Shown: in pieces, positions 23,289 through 35,770 of the stretch
Layout: every line of letters starts with the position of its first letter
Position numbering within the stretch: position 1 is the first letter of the stretch
Assembly: GCA_018806985.1 (NCBI GenBank)
Contig: JADANN010000377.1
Span: 484,501-548,500 of the forward strand
Source of the DNA: Angiostrongylus vasorum
Taxonomy: Eukaryota; Nematoda; Chromadorea; Rhabditida; Metastrongylidae
Reading direction: 5' to 3'
Length of the DNA stretch: 64,000 bases
Program-made: the position numbers and the translations under genes
The notes under the pieces: generated by a model
Seen by the model: only the letters and a program-made list of their open reading frames with translations
Told to the model about the DNA's origin: nothing
Database searches by the model: none

Positions 23289-26200
23289 ATGGAACGGAGC
23301 AAAACTTGCTTCAATAATGTAATTTGCAGGCTGTACAGAATACTTATATGCCCCGATTGTAATGTCAAGTGTGGGGTGCGTGACATTACATTCAACGACG
23401 TACAGGTGCTGACTAGCGTTGTACTAAAATTAAAAAAGTCAATGGATTTTCTCCCTAAGCTTGATGACAGAAAGAATCATACCACAGCTACTCCTGCTCT
23501 TGCAAGCATGTCGACGATAGCGTTTTGTCCCAGGATGAACGTTGTTACCGGCAGGTATAGCGTCAGAGACCTTTGTATGCGTGTAATTTCCAATTCCAAT
23601 GGAGGATATCTGAAAATTTTCACTTTACAGACAACGAAAATCCTAAATCTACTAAGTGTGGAAAACTATCCTTGAACTGATAGTGTTTTGAAGACGAAAG
23701 AGGCTCATAGGAGATAACTGGTCCACTGTTTGTAGTGTCAGTGGCACCGTAGGTGACCAGGCCTCTCTATATTCGGTGCCGTGTTCCTCGGTGTTGCATC
23801 CAAACGGTGAAGAGTGCGCTATCCAGTAAACCTAAGCACATTGTAGACGCTAAATAGCACTAGGAACTTGCGCAGTTTTTCCAGTTACACACTCTCACTT
23901 TGGTTAATGGCAATGACAAGCGGAGAAAAATACTTTGCATTTGGTGAAAGTCGTAAAGGCGAGGCCAAGAATTCCATCAGCGCAAACCTGAAACGAAAAG
24001 TTGTGTCATCTTTATTAAAAATAGAAGATATTAACAAATTTTTTCTAAATTTGAAGAGATATGGTTGGGTAGGCCGAAGGTGGTGTTTGGAACGGCTAGT
24101 TGCTGCTCATTGAAGCCTCCAAACAAAAGTCACATAGTAAGTAAAAAAAATCTCATCGTTGTTTGGCTGCGTAACTAACCTTCATAATATCAGTTCCGAA
24201 AAATCCCATTTTGCCTCTCCAGTTCTGTACTTGATCGACCAAGTCTTATTGGTTTCTACAAACGTGTTCGATGAGACCCAGTCGAACTTATGCTTCGTAA
24301 AACACGACTCACTAAAAGCAGTTTAAAACTCTAGATTGCAATTGTGTTTGTTTAATTTCTTCCATTCAATGCCAAAACAAAAAGCATTGTGAAGTGCAAA
24401 TGCAATCTAAGAAAAACCAGATATTTAGATCCGCAAATGTCTTTAAATTATTAGATGTTAAGCGCTGGACTTTCATTCCACGGCCATGTAATAGGTGACT
24501 TTTTGAAGGAAGCTGTTTCACATGTTCTCGAACAAAAGAAATTCGATAATAAAGGCCGAGAATAAAGTATTGTTTCCGGACATCGTAACTCTAAGCACTT
24601 ACTCACAACAATATCCCGACACCCAAAGATCGGCAGATCCTGTGTCTATTACAACTCTAAACTCTTGATCGGGTGTACCGATGGTGGTGTTACCAACGAA
24701 TTCATGTTGTCCGTAGAAAAACACCTTAACCAAATGTATGTTTTGATTCATTCTTGAAAGTTGTATCTCCTTTATGAATCTCGTCGCCTTAACGCATATC
24801 GGAGTCTAGCATTTAGCGGTTTCGTCGCTTTTGATGACACCTAGTTTTTAGCTCTCAATTATATGCTAGTTTTTTGAAAATAAACAATAATTTAAATACT
24901 TGAGAGGTAGTCAGCATGACAGAACAGTATAAGAGACTTTATACTATGGTTTTATTATCTATGCTAGCATTTTTTTATGAGTTGATATTGTCCATAAAGT
25001 AAACGTAGCGCTCGAACAGCTTCGAAGCGTTTTGCAACTTATGTTTTGTCTAAATCCTATACGGTAACCGCTGCTCGTCATAACGATTACAACGAAATAA
25101 CAGCTAATTGTCAACCAATTTATCGGTCAATGACACTGTTTGAAAGAAGGTTTTTTTGTAAATCATCCAGCCCAAATGATGGCTTTCCTGATCTCATTCC
25201 TCAGACGTTGATTTTTCTTTCGATTAGTTAACGAGTGAATATAGATAGTGTGGAGAAATAGTTCTGCAACCTGTTGAACAGTCTAAAGACGTTGTATGTC
25301 CTAGTCGTCCAGTCACATCGCTACGTTTAGACCTAGACGTCCGTTATGTGGTATTCACCGAGTGGATTGACCGAACACCAGTAATGTCCCATTCGATCCA
25401 CATTCTCTCACTCCAGGCTGAGTTGTAATAATGAAGGGTCTGATGACCCATTCTTGTGTGTATGTACGTATTTGTACTTGTGGAAGTTGGCCCCAAGCAC
25501 TTCCCGTTTACATGACATTTGCCTTACAACAGACTTTTTAGAATAACAAATGCACAGGAAACTATAAAGATGCGCAACCATTTTTAAATAAAATATGCTG
25601 ATGCATATTACATCAAGCCTATGAAATCAAGCGTTTTCCTCTTCATTTGCTGTAGACAGGCTACTAGTAGTTAGACTATTTTGACATCAAAATATTTCTA
25701 GTCTTCAATCCAAAGCAAAAAACAAATGAAGGAATGTTAGAATAGCCCTGAAGGCTTTCAGAACCCCCTACTTCCCCACTCAAACAGCAGGCTATTTTTT
25801 GGGTCCTAACATCAAACCTATCGAAGTATTTGTTCATTTCTCTAGTGTTTCTATCTTGTACAGGTCTTTCTCTCTGTTTCCGTGCCTTTCAGCTTTTTTT
25901 CCACGATATCTAAAAAATACTTTTTCTGATTGGTAATGTTGCTATCTAGTCATTTTTGGATGTGTAACCCAATTCAGCAAAGGCCATTCAGCAATAGAAC
26001 CCATAGTCTTGCACACATGTTTTGTAGACCGAAACTTTACTTGAGATTGGAAACTATGGTAAAAAGTGGCTCTTACCTCCTGTACAGTAGTCTTGAGTGA
26101 TTAGGAGCGTACAGCATTATGGTACTTGACGTAAGCGGCATAGTTCGATCATTTCTATCTGTTTGAAGAGATAACTCTAGTTAGACAATTTAGATGTTCT

Positions 26201-26306
26201 TCAAATCAATGTTGGTACCATTTTTTGACTTCCGCTATGTTAGGACTTGCTGAAGAACGACCGCCGTAGCTATCTCTACAATAAGTGGAATAATGATGAA
26301 ACGCAT
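23289..26306 (-). pseudogene. Aspartic protease copy II, pseudogene
   Basis: On the minus strand the signal exon at 26306 reads MRFIIIPLIVEIATAVVLQQ and then hits a TAG. The prosegment remnant is near 26165-26095. The active-site exon 24724-24607 reads EFVGNTTIGTPDQ and DTGSADLWV, with a GTGAGT donor. Later exons carry NKTWSIKYRTGEA (about 24300-24185), FTVWMQHRGT (about 23825, followed by a stop) and YTHTKVSDA (about 23610), after which a frame change destroys the second catalytic DTG. The HPTLDITIGAYKYS exon is present near 23380-23300. It is clearly closest to copy I, and the two share flanking DNA. Confidence 0.75.
24730..26085. other. Intron or upstream DNA of protease copy II
   Basis: Contains blocks paralogous to 6100-6900 (for example around 25306-25480). 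No coding sequence seen. Confidence 0.5.
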
Positions 26307-26426
26307 CCGAAGAGCGAAAATGGTGCTTATCTTAAAGAAATTTTTTTTTATCGCTTGCGCTAATCATAATGTGGGAAGAATATCGAGTGTACTTCCAGTT
26401 GGGTCAGCATGACGATTGAAGCAACA

Positions 26427-26617
26427 TATTTATTTATATGATCTTTATAAACTGATCTTCTTTAGTTGATATGAGGTTGGTATAGGTCTTCGTTGATTCG
26501 TTGTCGTTGTTGTTGGTGTTGTTGGTCAATGGCTGACGTTTCGGTGATTTCGCCTTCCTCAGAGCCGTGATGTTACGAGTGGGACTGCAGTCGAAAAGAT
26601 CATATAAATAAATATAT
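26427..26617 (-). repeat. Foldback element with hammerhead-like core
   Basis: The left arm starts TATTTATTTATATGATC at 26427 and has a short right partner GATCATATAAATAAATA near 26600-26617. Between them lie CAACAACA-type runs (minus strand) and the ribozyme-like motif H7. The flank 26617-26673 matches 44702-44761 in the same orientation, while the interior is inverted relative to 44489-44701. Confidence 0.6.
26532..26567 (-). ncRNA. Hammerhead-like motif H7
   Basis: On the minus strand: GGCT, CTGAGGA, a hairpin with one mismatch (GGCGA/TCACC), GAAA, CGTC, AGCC. Stem I GGCT/AGCC is perfect. The core is intact. Confidence 0.65.
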
Positions 26618-26679
26618 TAACTATCTATGCCGAGGTTTATAGAAAGTCGGTCTTTTGAGTTATTGAGAGATTGAAGCAA

Positions 26680-28640
26680 TAGTTTCATAAGGTAAAGAGT
26701 GCGAGTAAATGTTCCTCGGCGGTCCAAGGAATGTGAAAGATGTTTGAGCCACTATTTCAAGTCATATCACAGGCCTCGTTTACACGCACTTTAACTGATA
26801 TGGTTCATTATTTCTGTTCACTTGTTCATAGGATGAGGTGTAGCCTCGTGTGACTGATTAATAGGCTATTGACAAGATTTTGCATGTTAAAAAAGCTAGA
26901 TGAAGCACTAACCCTGAAACCAACTCCATTCACAGAAAGGATGACCACCTGCCTGTGTGGGTGCGTGCTGAGCATAGGTGTGGAGCATCAAATCAAAAGC
27001 AATAAATGAGTTGTACTTGTATGAGCAGTAATTGTGTTACAGTCAGTTCAATGTTTGCTACTTAATGAGGCAGCCAATCATCTCTATTAACATTGCTGAC
27101 ACTTTAAAATGCAGGGTATGATAAAGCCGGGTAACTCTGGATTGTTTTTGTTCCGCGTCTCTAGTACCGATAGCTCTTTTGAGGTTCGAGTAGCAAGAGC
27201 ACAGTAACAGCCTCTGACATCCTCTGCTTCCTGTTTTGCTTTTATATCATTTGAAACTCCGCCATTAACTTTTGCTGTACGTCGGTTGCGGCTAAGACGC
27301 GTCAATAGATGCCTCAGTTGGAGCCCACCTGATTCTCAACATCGCGGGGTACGCGGCAGAGTCTCAGATCTTTCATCGCAGCCATAGCTCGTACCGTTGG
27401 ATTTCTGTTTTGCCATTAACCCCTTCGCCTATCCCTGTTGAATGCCAAATTAGCTGTTGAGCACGACGGGTCATTGGCAACTTATCCAATTTTTTAGGAC
27501 CGTTTTATGGGGTTTCAAGCAAGAATGTTTTCACTGAAATCTTCTTGAAATTGGAAAGTGGTCATGCCGCCTAACAATGCCTTGAAGTTTACGGCACCAT
27601 GTGGTCAAGATAGAGACAGTGGGATCAACAAAGAAATGATGGCATAGTTGTCGACCATAAACATTTACTTTTGTGGTGTTCCGTCACACTTTTCCTTCGA
27701 GTAGAGATGTAAACAAATTTTTCAAGGTGGCATCGTTTTCATCAATCCCTCTTTTTCAGTCTAGTAGAGAGTAGTTGCAGAATGGTAAATTTCTGGTTTA
27801 AATTTCTGAATTGGCGAACCGCTTGTAGAATGCCATTGTGTGCTGAGCAAAGACACCTGAGTTTTCTAAATCTTTCATGATCGCTGCTTTCTAAACAGAG
27901 CCCAAGGCAGCTTTTCATCGGATGAAATAAGAAAAGTGGGATCTTGTACCGTCACAGTACTTCACTGAGTTTCGCTATCACGTGCATAAGATCCATTGTG
28001 CTGACCAATTTTCGGAACCTTTCTCAACGTTTCTTAATGCTGTGGATGAAACAAGCGATGAGCCTGTGGAGGACAACCTGAAAATTCATTGAGCAGTAGT
28101 TACCAATGTCGTCTGGACTTCTCTCTTCACCGAACAGCACAATTTTTTGATGGCTATTCAATGAAAACTGAGGCATTGCATTCTAACGTGTAACACGAGA
28201 AGTCAGGCCAGTGTGTAATAGAGACTACTTGTACCTTCTTAAGAGGTATAAAAATCATTAATAATCTGCTATTTTCATATCTAATTTTGCGCAGTCGAAA
28301 TGTCTTAGGGTTTTGCTGATAAGAATGGATGTCGAACTTCGAAATAAATAACCATTTGTGCATCTCATTGATGTCGCTGATTGCATCTTCCTAAAAGTTG
28401 GTTAAAGATGTGGACAAGACCTAATTTCATATCATCGTCTGATTTCGTTCCTCTGATTTTCCTAAGATTATTTCTGTCTGGTTAAAAAGTGTAGAATGTC
28501 GTGAAAAAATAAAAAAATGGTCCAATTCAGTGTAGGACTTTGCAATATTGATATCGGTTGGAGAAAACGATCGAGTACCCACCATGTGTTTTGAAAAAAT
28601 AAAAACGGCAATAGTTGGTAACTGTTCCAAAAGGCAAGTC
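26680..28640. other. No recognised gene
   Basis: Two minus-strand open stretches, 27305-27087 and 28363-28154, have no recognised family and no convincing splice partners. No repeat of the named families was found. Confidence 0.35.
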
Positions 28641-28647
28641 GTCCTGA

Positions 28648-28924
28648 ATCCCATTGACTCGGACAATATCGACCCAGTTTCCAGGAAGCCTTCGAAGCTT
28701 TCGAAGTAATTTGTTATCGCATCTTGGTGAAAGCTCTTCCTAAGAATCGAATTCCAGAGTCCAGGTAGAGACATTTCTCCTCTTCTTTCCTGAATCCCAT
28801 TGACCCGAAGAATATCGACCCAGTTTCCAGGAAGCCTTCGAAGTGATTTGTTATCGCATCTTAGCGAAAGCTCTTCCTAAGAATCGGATTCCAGAGTTCA
28901 GGTAGAGACATTTCTCCTCTTCTT
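28648..28924. repeat. Tandem duplication, two units of about 138 bp
   Basis: CCCAGTTTCCAGGAAGCCTT and GAGACATTTCTCCTCTTCT each occur twice at the same spacing. The units differ by a few substitutions and a short deletion. A minus-strand open frame (28774-28427) starts inside the left unit, but its product is not recognised. Confidence 0.75.
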
Positions 28925-30250
28925 CACCGATCTTGGCGTCTTTGGTATATGCACTCCTCAACAGCATTAGCCTCTTGCCGCAAAATTAACTTGCGCAAAA
29001 AATTACTTTTTCTATATTATTAAGGCAAGAGAACAGATTTTCAGGGCCGCTTTCTGTCAAAGGCTCATGTTGGACAACTATCAACTTAGGAGGAACCCAG
29101 TAGGATTTCAAACCCGCGATTGCCATTGCTGGGTGGTCGCTCGCTGTCCACCACACCAACCTAGGGCCCCCTTGCTTCGCGTTTATGTTTCTGCTTTTTA
29201 AGCCCTTTATCTTCCTTTTCGCCTGACAATAAAGCTCGCATTAACAGCAGTCATCATTATTTAGACCAGAATAATCTCCACACATTATTGTTCTTTGGTA
29301 TCACCGATTTTAACAAAATTAGAAACTGAGCCATACATAGAAAACACAACAAGTAGAAGTTGTTTTCGACTTCGAAGATTTCTATTGATTTAACTTCGAT
29401 GATTTCTATTCATTTATTAATTTATTAAATTAACAAGACATTGTTAAAATTCTTAATTGTGTGTGGCATGGAAAACGAGATCGTTGCCCTCAGAATCCTA
29501 TCGGTTAGAGACGAATGTTTGTCGTCGACTACCGTTGATGTCAGGTGATGTTCTGAGTTCCGTCGTGCTCATTGTTCACTCTATCAGTTCAATGTCAGGT
29601 GCACAAGCACCATCAGTGATCGAACCGAGTCTACACCCGTCCCTGGAAAATATTGTAATTTAAAAAACGAACAACTGGAAGCACAACAAAGGCTTTGTGG
29701 TCGTGATAAGAAGAAGAGCGATTTGTGATGATGCGAAAGTTAAAGCATAATTGTGCCCGGTCAATTTAATACTCAAAAACAGTTCACTTATCCTTAATTT
29801 TCATTGTCAGCAATCCCATTATTCAAAACGCGTGGTGCAACGGGTGTGGAAATCAGATGCCTGCGGTAATTTGGTGCTGCTGTCATTGTATCCACTTTAA
29901 GACTTTACGAGCTAACAAATCCGTTACCCTAATCAAATGACGCAGTGACGCGGTGAATGGTGAAAAGTATTACCACTTTGTCACTACGGCACTACCAGTT
30001 TACCCTCAGCCTCAGTTATAATGAAAGTCTGTAAGACAAAGTGAAAAACAAGAATTACTCAATTTGGGATATAACAGAATAGCATTTATCGCTACAGTTT
30101 TACTAGATGTAGACCGAGTTGCTGACAGCAGAATATCGTGATGTTACTCAACTCATTTTCATTGGCAAATCGTAGTGCGATCCGAACCATGAAACAGGGT
30201 CTTTGAGAGTTAAAAATCACAAGTGTTTTTAGACTTAAAATTTAATACCA
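28925..30250. other. No recognised gene
   Basis: AT-rich. A tRNA-like word pair occurs around 29100-29160 on the minus strand, but no cloverleaf forms. Short near-repeats of GATTTCTATT at 29375-29415. Confidence 0.35.
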
Positions 30251-30251
30251 C

Positions 30252-30535
30252 AATATTGCTGTGATATTTGCAAAACACCGGACCACAGGTGTCTGCGGTG
30301 GGAAACGAACGCGCTGTTGTCCTTTCCAAAGAGTACAGCGTTCACCACCACACCATGACGGTCCTTCACATCGCCTGTCTCTCAGCTAGTTTTGTCGATC
30401 AGTGCCATCAGCAATCACCCGTCAGCGGGATTGATCTGGGGAGCCCACATCGGCATTGAACCCAGTAAAGCTGAGGCTGTAGTTGAATCCACAATGTTTA
30501 CTTTTTTATTTTCTGCCTACTATAATTTTTACGGC
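30252..30535 (-). mobile_element. SINE family B copy 3
   Basis: On the minus strand: TGGTGTGGTGGTGAACGC (A box region) and GCGTTCGTTTCCCACC (B box region), then GGTGTTTTGCAAATATCACA. One of the best preserved copies. Confidence 0.65.
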
Positions 30536-31560
30536 ACCTTGAAACTTATTAGTTATTGTTATTGGTATCTTCTCATATTACCCCATATTAAAAATGAAAT
30601 CCTGGCTAAAGAGGAATTCTGCGAGCTATTCATTAGTCTTTCTACGACAACTAGTGAATAAGTGCACCAAAAAGAGTGGTACTCTTCTGGCTCTTCAATT
30701 GTGAGGATCCTAATGCTTAATGCGATTATTTTCGACCAATATTTCCTATTCACTGCAAACTTTACAGTGCAGCGAGGTATTCTCTATACAAGAACGTTAG
30801 GACTTTTATCTTAAGATTATGAGACCTACGTAATAAACACGATGAATCGAGCGTTACATATTGGAGATGATTTGCAGAAAACAACACTAAGCATTCTGCA
30901 AGCTCACATCTTCTCGTGGAAGAATTTTGCGTCTTCCACAAATACAAAATTTTTCTCCTATTTAACAGAGTACCGATATCCCAATTGTCAGAGGCGCCTT
31001 GGAACAATACGTGAACAGCGCATGGTTCGACAACTTCTCTCAGCAATCGTGAATTACCCTCCCGCGAGAATACATTGCTGTCAGACTTGTGTGGGAAGAG
31101 CTTCTTTCGGTCCACAGATGCCGTTAGATGCCGTTGACCGTTTCTGCTGGAGATGTTAAAATGCCACAGAACAATTGTCCCATTATTCTATGTAGAATCT
31201 ATTGCACTTGAATAGCACTTAGTCACCTTAATGAGAAAGAAAAAATTCTTCAAGCAACAATAAATTTCTTAGATGGCGAATGCGAGAAAAAACGAACAAA
31301 AGAAAATGAAGAACATTCAGAACCACATCGTTTGTAATTCTGACATATTCGAGTGAAAAATTAAGTAAGGAAGTCCTTATTTACTTCTTCTTTAATACCA
31401 ACGAGGACAACTTTTGATAAGCACAATATAAGATAGAGAGACAAGGTTTATTCGTTTGTGGACGGATTATTTGTCATTAGTCAGTGGTGAGATTCAGTTG
31501 CCAGTCTCAAATATCTACGGACTTGTGAGATGATTTTGGATAAAAGTAATCGGAACAATC
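30536..31560. other. No recognised gene
   Basis: Overlapping open stretches on both strands at 30762-31159 have no recognised product. At most one could be real. The rest is AT-rich. Confidence 0.3.
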
Positions 31561-31569
31561 ACCAAAACA

Positions 31570-34480
31570 ATGGCTAACAAACCACAGTGCAGCACACATC
31601 TGTGTCATCTGTCACCTGTCGTCCCGTTGATTGTCCAATGAATAGAGCGAGCGAAAGATAGTAAATCTTCTATTCTCTCCGACGCTGGCAGGAACAATCC
31701 TGTAGGATTTGTTCGCCCTACGGATTCGTTGAGCAACATATCTTTGTTCTACGGTTTCCGTGGAGAACGCTGATCATCGGGACGGTGGTCTTCCTGCGGA
31801 ACCTTTGAAATGCCAAGGAATCCAGTCACTAACGGCTCTTGTCCATCGGTTGTCGTTCATCCGCATTACAAGTCCGGCCCACCTTGTCTTGGACAGTTTG
31901 CGCATAGAACTGCATATTCGATTTTTTGAGGTTGACGTAGGTCATGTAGGCTTCAGAGCTTCGGATCCCATCTCAGTTATGTTATAAGGGGATGCTCCTG
32001 GGATCTTCCTTCAGACTGAGCGTTCGATAAAGCTGAGTGGTCCTTTATCATGCTTATGTAGCGACCATGTTTCTAACGCACATTACAGCAGAAAGTATCG
32101 TGGAGTTTGAAAGGAGAAACAAAATTGGTTTTCCATGTTATCTTTATTACATCCTCGATGCTGTTGAAAACTAACGAAGTCGCTCGCCATCTCCAGCTTA
32201 ACTTTTCGACTAAGTCGTTCATAATGTTGATTTCCTCATCTATACAGACGTAGCCAAAGCATGCGGTGATATTCTTTTGATTTATAGTGAGTGGGCAATA
32301 GAAAACGAATCCGTGTCTCAAGAACATCGCTTTTGTGAGATTTAATCGAAGACTAACGTTCCCACTGGCCACAGTCAGCAAGCATTTATTTCGCATGGCA
32401 AATGTTTGATATTATAAGAACGATGTCATCAGGGGAAGGAAATTTAGTTTTACTATAGACAATTGATTTTCACTCCATGTTCTTCCCTTCAAATGTTCGC
32501 ATGAAGTACTCGTGGGTGGCGGTGAATAATTATGGCATGATAGTTTCACCCTTCCTACCTCTCTTTTTGCTTCGATGGTGATATCGTCGTAGCATGGCGA
32601 TATCTTGGTTGTGAAAATCATATATAGATGACGAAAAACCTTTATAAGCTGACAAATAACGCGATGGCTGTCCAGGGCTTCCATGACTGCTTCTATTTCG
32701 AATGAGTCGAAAGCTTTCTTTTAAATCGCTGAGTGTCAAACAGAACGGCCTGTTGTACTCTCGTGCTACTTCATTGAACCTTGCTATTGTGTGGATGTGG
32801 TCCATCGCACTGAATCCTTTTCGAAACCCTCCTTGCTCACATGGCTGTCATTCGTCCAGTGTTCTGTCAATCCTGTTGAGGATGACTCGAGTGAAAAGTT
32901 TGCAGACGACAGACAGCAAGCAGACTGGGCGATAGTTGCCGATATCGTGGAGATTATCCTTCTTGAACAACAACACGGTCTTGCTGGTCTTCCACTGAGA
33001 AGGGACCTTGCATTTAGACAGGTAACGTGTGAAGAACCAAGTCAGTGTGTTTACGAAGACTGGCGAAAGGTTCTTCAGGTGTTCTGATTTTATCCTTTCC
33101 GGACCTGGTGCTCTTCGACTTTTCACTGACAAAATGACATGTTGCATTTCGAAAAGGAGAATTGGTTGTACAACATATTCATCCTCCTTTATTTCATATG
33201 ACGGAAGTGGACGTGGCTGTCGAAAAGATCTGAGTAGTATTCGTGAATGGTTTTCTCCAATGCCTTTCTGGACGCTGTAACTGTTTCGTCTGGGTATTGG
33301 AGTGCAATCATCTTGGTCTTGGAATTGGCGAAGCTTCAGTGGTGGGCTTTGCGAATGCTTTTTGCCAGCCTATGCACCTTCGACCTTTACTGCTTATTAC
33401 TATTTCTTTCTCAAAGGTCTTCTTTTATCACGTGTCTGCATCGTTTTGCGAGTTCGGACGTAAGTTCACGGTTGCTTGGAGCTCGTGCGATTCCACGCTG
33501 GTGTACAAGCTCGAAAACTTGTGGAGACGGACGTCTCTTGATGAGTTTCGAACTCTCAGCTTTCATAGCGCTAACGTGAAGATGTTGAATGAGCCGATCG
33601 TATTCTTCGTCGATGTAATCGACAACAGAATCCTACCAACAAGCGGCTAATGAATTGAATAAGTCCCAATTTGCGGTGATTCTGGAACTTCGGTTTTTGA
33701 ATTTAGCGACTTTTTTTCCTTTCTGCTGGAATCTTGCACCAAGAAGGCAGTGGTCTCATCCCGTGAAGAACTTTGGGACAACAGCGACATCGGTTAAGTA
33801 AAACCTTCGGTTTACTACGATGTGGTCTGTTTCGTTATGGTATTCTCCATTGGGAGACTCCCACGTTTGAGGGTGGGGCTTTTGGAATTGCTAGTTACCA
33901 TGGATGGTCTTGGTCGCCATGATAAACTCAGATAGCCGCTCACCATGTTCGTTCCATTCTAATCCATGGGTCAAAATGTGAGGTTCCTCAGACGTTCTTC
34001 TTGGTCCAATCTTGACATTGAAATCTCCAATGATGACCTTGAAGGATGTATGGTCTTCTCTGCAAAACTTCTCCAAGTCCATATAGAACGCTTTGACTTC
34101 TTCTTCGTCATAGTTTGATTTCGGCGCGTAAACGACGAAGATTGTCAAAACCGGTATTGATCCACATCTTTTTAATCGTAAACGTCCGATTCGGGTTGCA
34201 AGTTGTTCGAATGAATCGATGTTTCATGGACAAACTCGTGTTGACGAGAACGCCGCGGCCGTCACTCCTCTACGATCGCATGTTCCGAGAAACATTTCTT
34301 CTTCGATGTCATAGACGGCGTTGAATGGGTGGCGTCGTCTGGTCTCGCCCAGGTCGATGACGCCGTATCCTTCTCGCTTACATGATTAAATCTTCTTTCG
34401 AGGACTCGGATGCAATTGTACGCGTGTTGTAGGTACAAATTTCCACTTAATTTTTTTGAGATCTGAGCAGTCCCCACTGG
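31570..34480 (-). mobile_element. RTE retrotransposon copy 3, near full length, inactive
   Basis: On the minus strand the endonuclease runs from about 34480 (near RRFNHVSEKD) through [20 protein letters not shown] and [14 protein letters not shown] (34148-33891). The RT follows with MQHVILSVKSRRAPGPERIK and IGNYRPVCLLSVV (33147-32848), MDHIHTIARFNEVAREYN (32805 on), and a catalytic box reading SPDDIVL near 32440-32420, where FADD is expected. It is broken into several frames. The 3' tail has a GGTGACAGATGACA repeat and, unlike copies 1 and 2, no adjoining PLE fragment. Confidence 0.85.
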
Positions 34481-34694
34481 CCCTGAGATTTTAGCAGCCT
34501 CTCCGTACTCAGCGCTGCCGAATTGGAGCTGTTTTTTTTGGAGGCGAATCCTAGCCGTCTCCCATATGCTTCCCTGTCACTTGACTGAAGGGTTTTGTGC
34601 GAATTGACTTGTTGAATGCAGTACGCATAAACTAAAACGCACCAACACACACGCGCATGAATAACCCTCGTAAATACAGGAAATATATGGCAAA

Positions 34695-34980
34695 CAGGGG
34701 CGCGTGTGGCGCAGTGGTCGGAGACGCCCTGCAACACACGTGGACTCGATCTCCGCTCCCATGGCCCACCAAGCCTTCCATCTCTCCGGGGTTGGCAAAT
34801 TGGTACCAGACTTGTCTAGCAGGATAGCAGCACTGGCTCATTACATCGTTAAGCCACCGCGAGTCATTGCAAGGGCCAGATATGCATTCACTCACCTCCA
34901 AACGATGCCTAATGAAATAGAATGCATGGCGCATCCCTCAAGTATTGATCAACTCCTAGAGCTTTATCGTTTATTATTTC
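34695..34980 (+). mobile_element. SINE family A copy 5, reference copy with target-site duplication
   Basis: The head GCGTGTGGCGCAGTGG holds a perfect pol III A box (TGGCGCAGTGG). The B box region follows about 40 bases later (GGACTCGATCTCC). The body holds TTGGTACCAGACTTGTCTAG and the tail GCATCCCTCAAGTATTGATC. Flanks ATATGGCAAA (34685-34694) and ATATGCCAAA (34981-34990) form a near-perfect duplication. A tRNA-derived SINE moved by another element's RT; RTE is a candidate partner, by inference only. Confidence 0.75.
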
Positions 34981-34990
34981 ATATGCCAAA

Positions 34991-35770
34991 TCGAGGTGGC
35001 AGAGACAGCGAGTCCATTTCCTGGATCCACATGTGTCTCAGGGAAACATACGGTCTCTTTTGGTCTGCAATTAACTCTCTATCCGCCACCTGGAGACGCG
35101 CCACGTGGCCTCGCGACTAACCGGCTCGAGGTCCCTGGATTGTGTTATAATAAGATTTATTCGATGCGAGGGATTTTGGATTAATTGCAAAACCTTTGGG
35201 CGATATATGTTTGCAACGAAGAAATGACATGGAAAAAATGTTGATGAAATACCATCTAGTATTCAACTACCAGTAAATTTCTGACAAGAGGAGAGTACAG
35301 CATTATCAAAAGTTGTCACTCGTTGATAGATTTGTCGTCCAAGCAAATTATATTATATTTGTGAATCACTAAATGTATTTGTCGACCGAACGTCTCCCGT
35401 GCAGTATTTTGCAAACGACACTTCCAAATGTGGTATCAAATTTTTTTGATTCTGAAAGATGGTCTACCAATCCATTGCGTGTTCAATTCATTCACTGAGA
35501 GGCATGTACTTCATTGAACTTCACTGTACCTGACAGCAATGATTTATGTTAGTAACTATGTGGAAAGGCTTGATCAACATACCACGTCTCTATTCTACTA
35601 GCTGGCTCTCCAGGACCACCATATCTGTAAGGCTTTTAAGAAAAAACTGCTTTTTTGTGGAAAATTTGGAACAGTTCCCAGGATTAAATTTCTCAACACT
35701 GAATTATAAATGTGTCGTTTTCTTGTTCAGTAATTGGGAGGTTGTTATATAGCATACATTTAATTCTATA
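34991..35770. other. No recognised gene
   Basis: AT-rich DNA leading into PLE-C. Near 35693-35742 it resembles the arm of the foldback element at 45891-45934. Confidence 0.35.

Noticed and set aside
34699..34770. Possible tRNA gene with TGGCGCAGTGG
   Set aside because: It is the head of SINE family A. The cloverleaf is incomplete and target-site duplications flank the longer unit.
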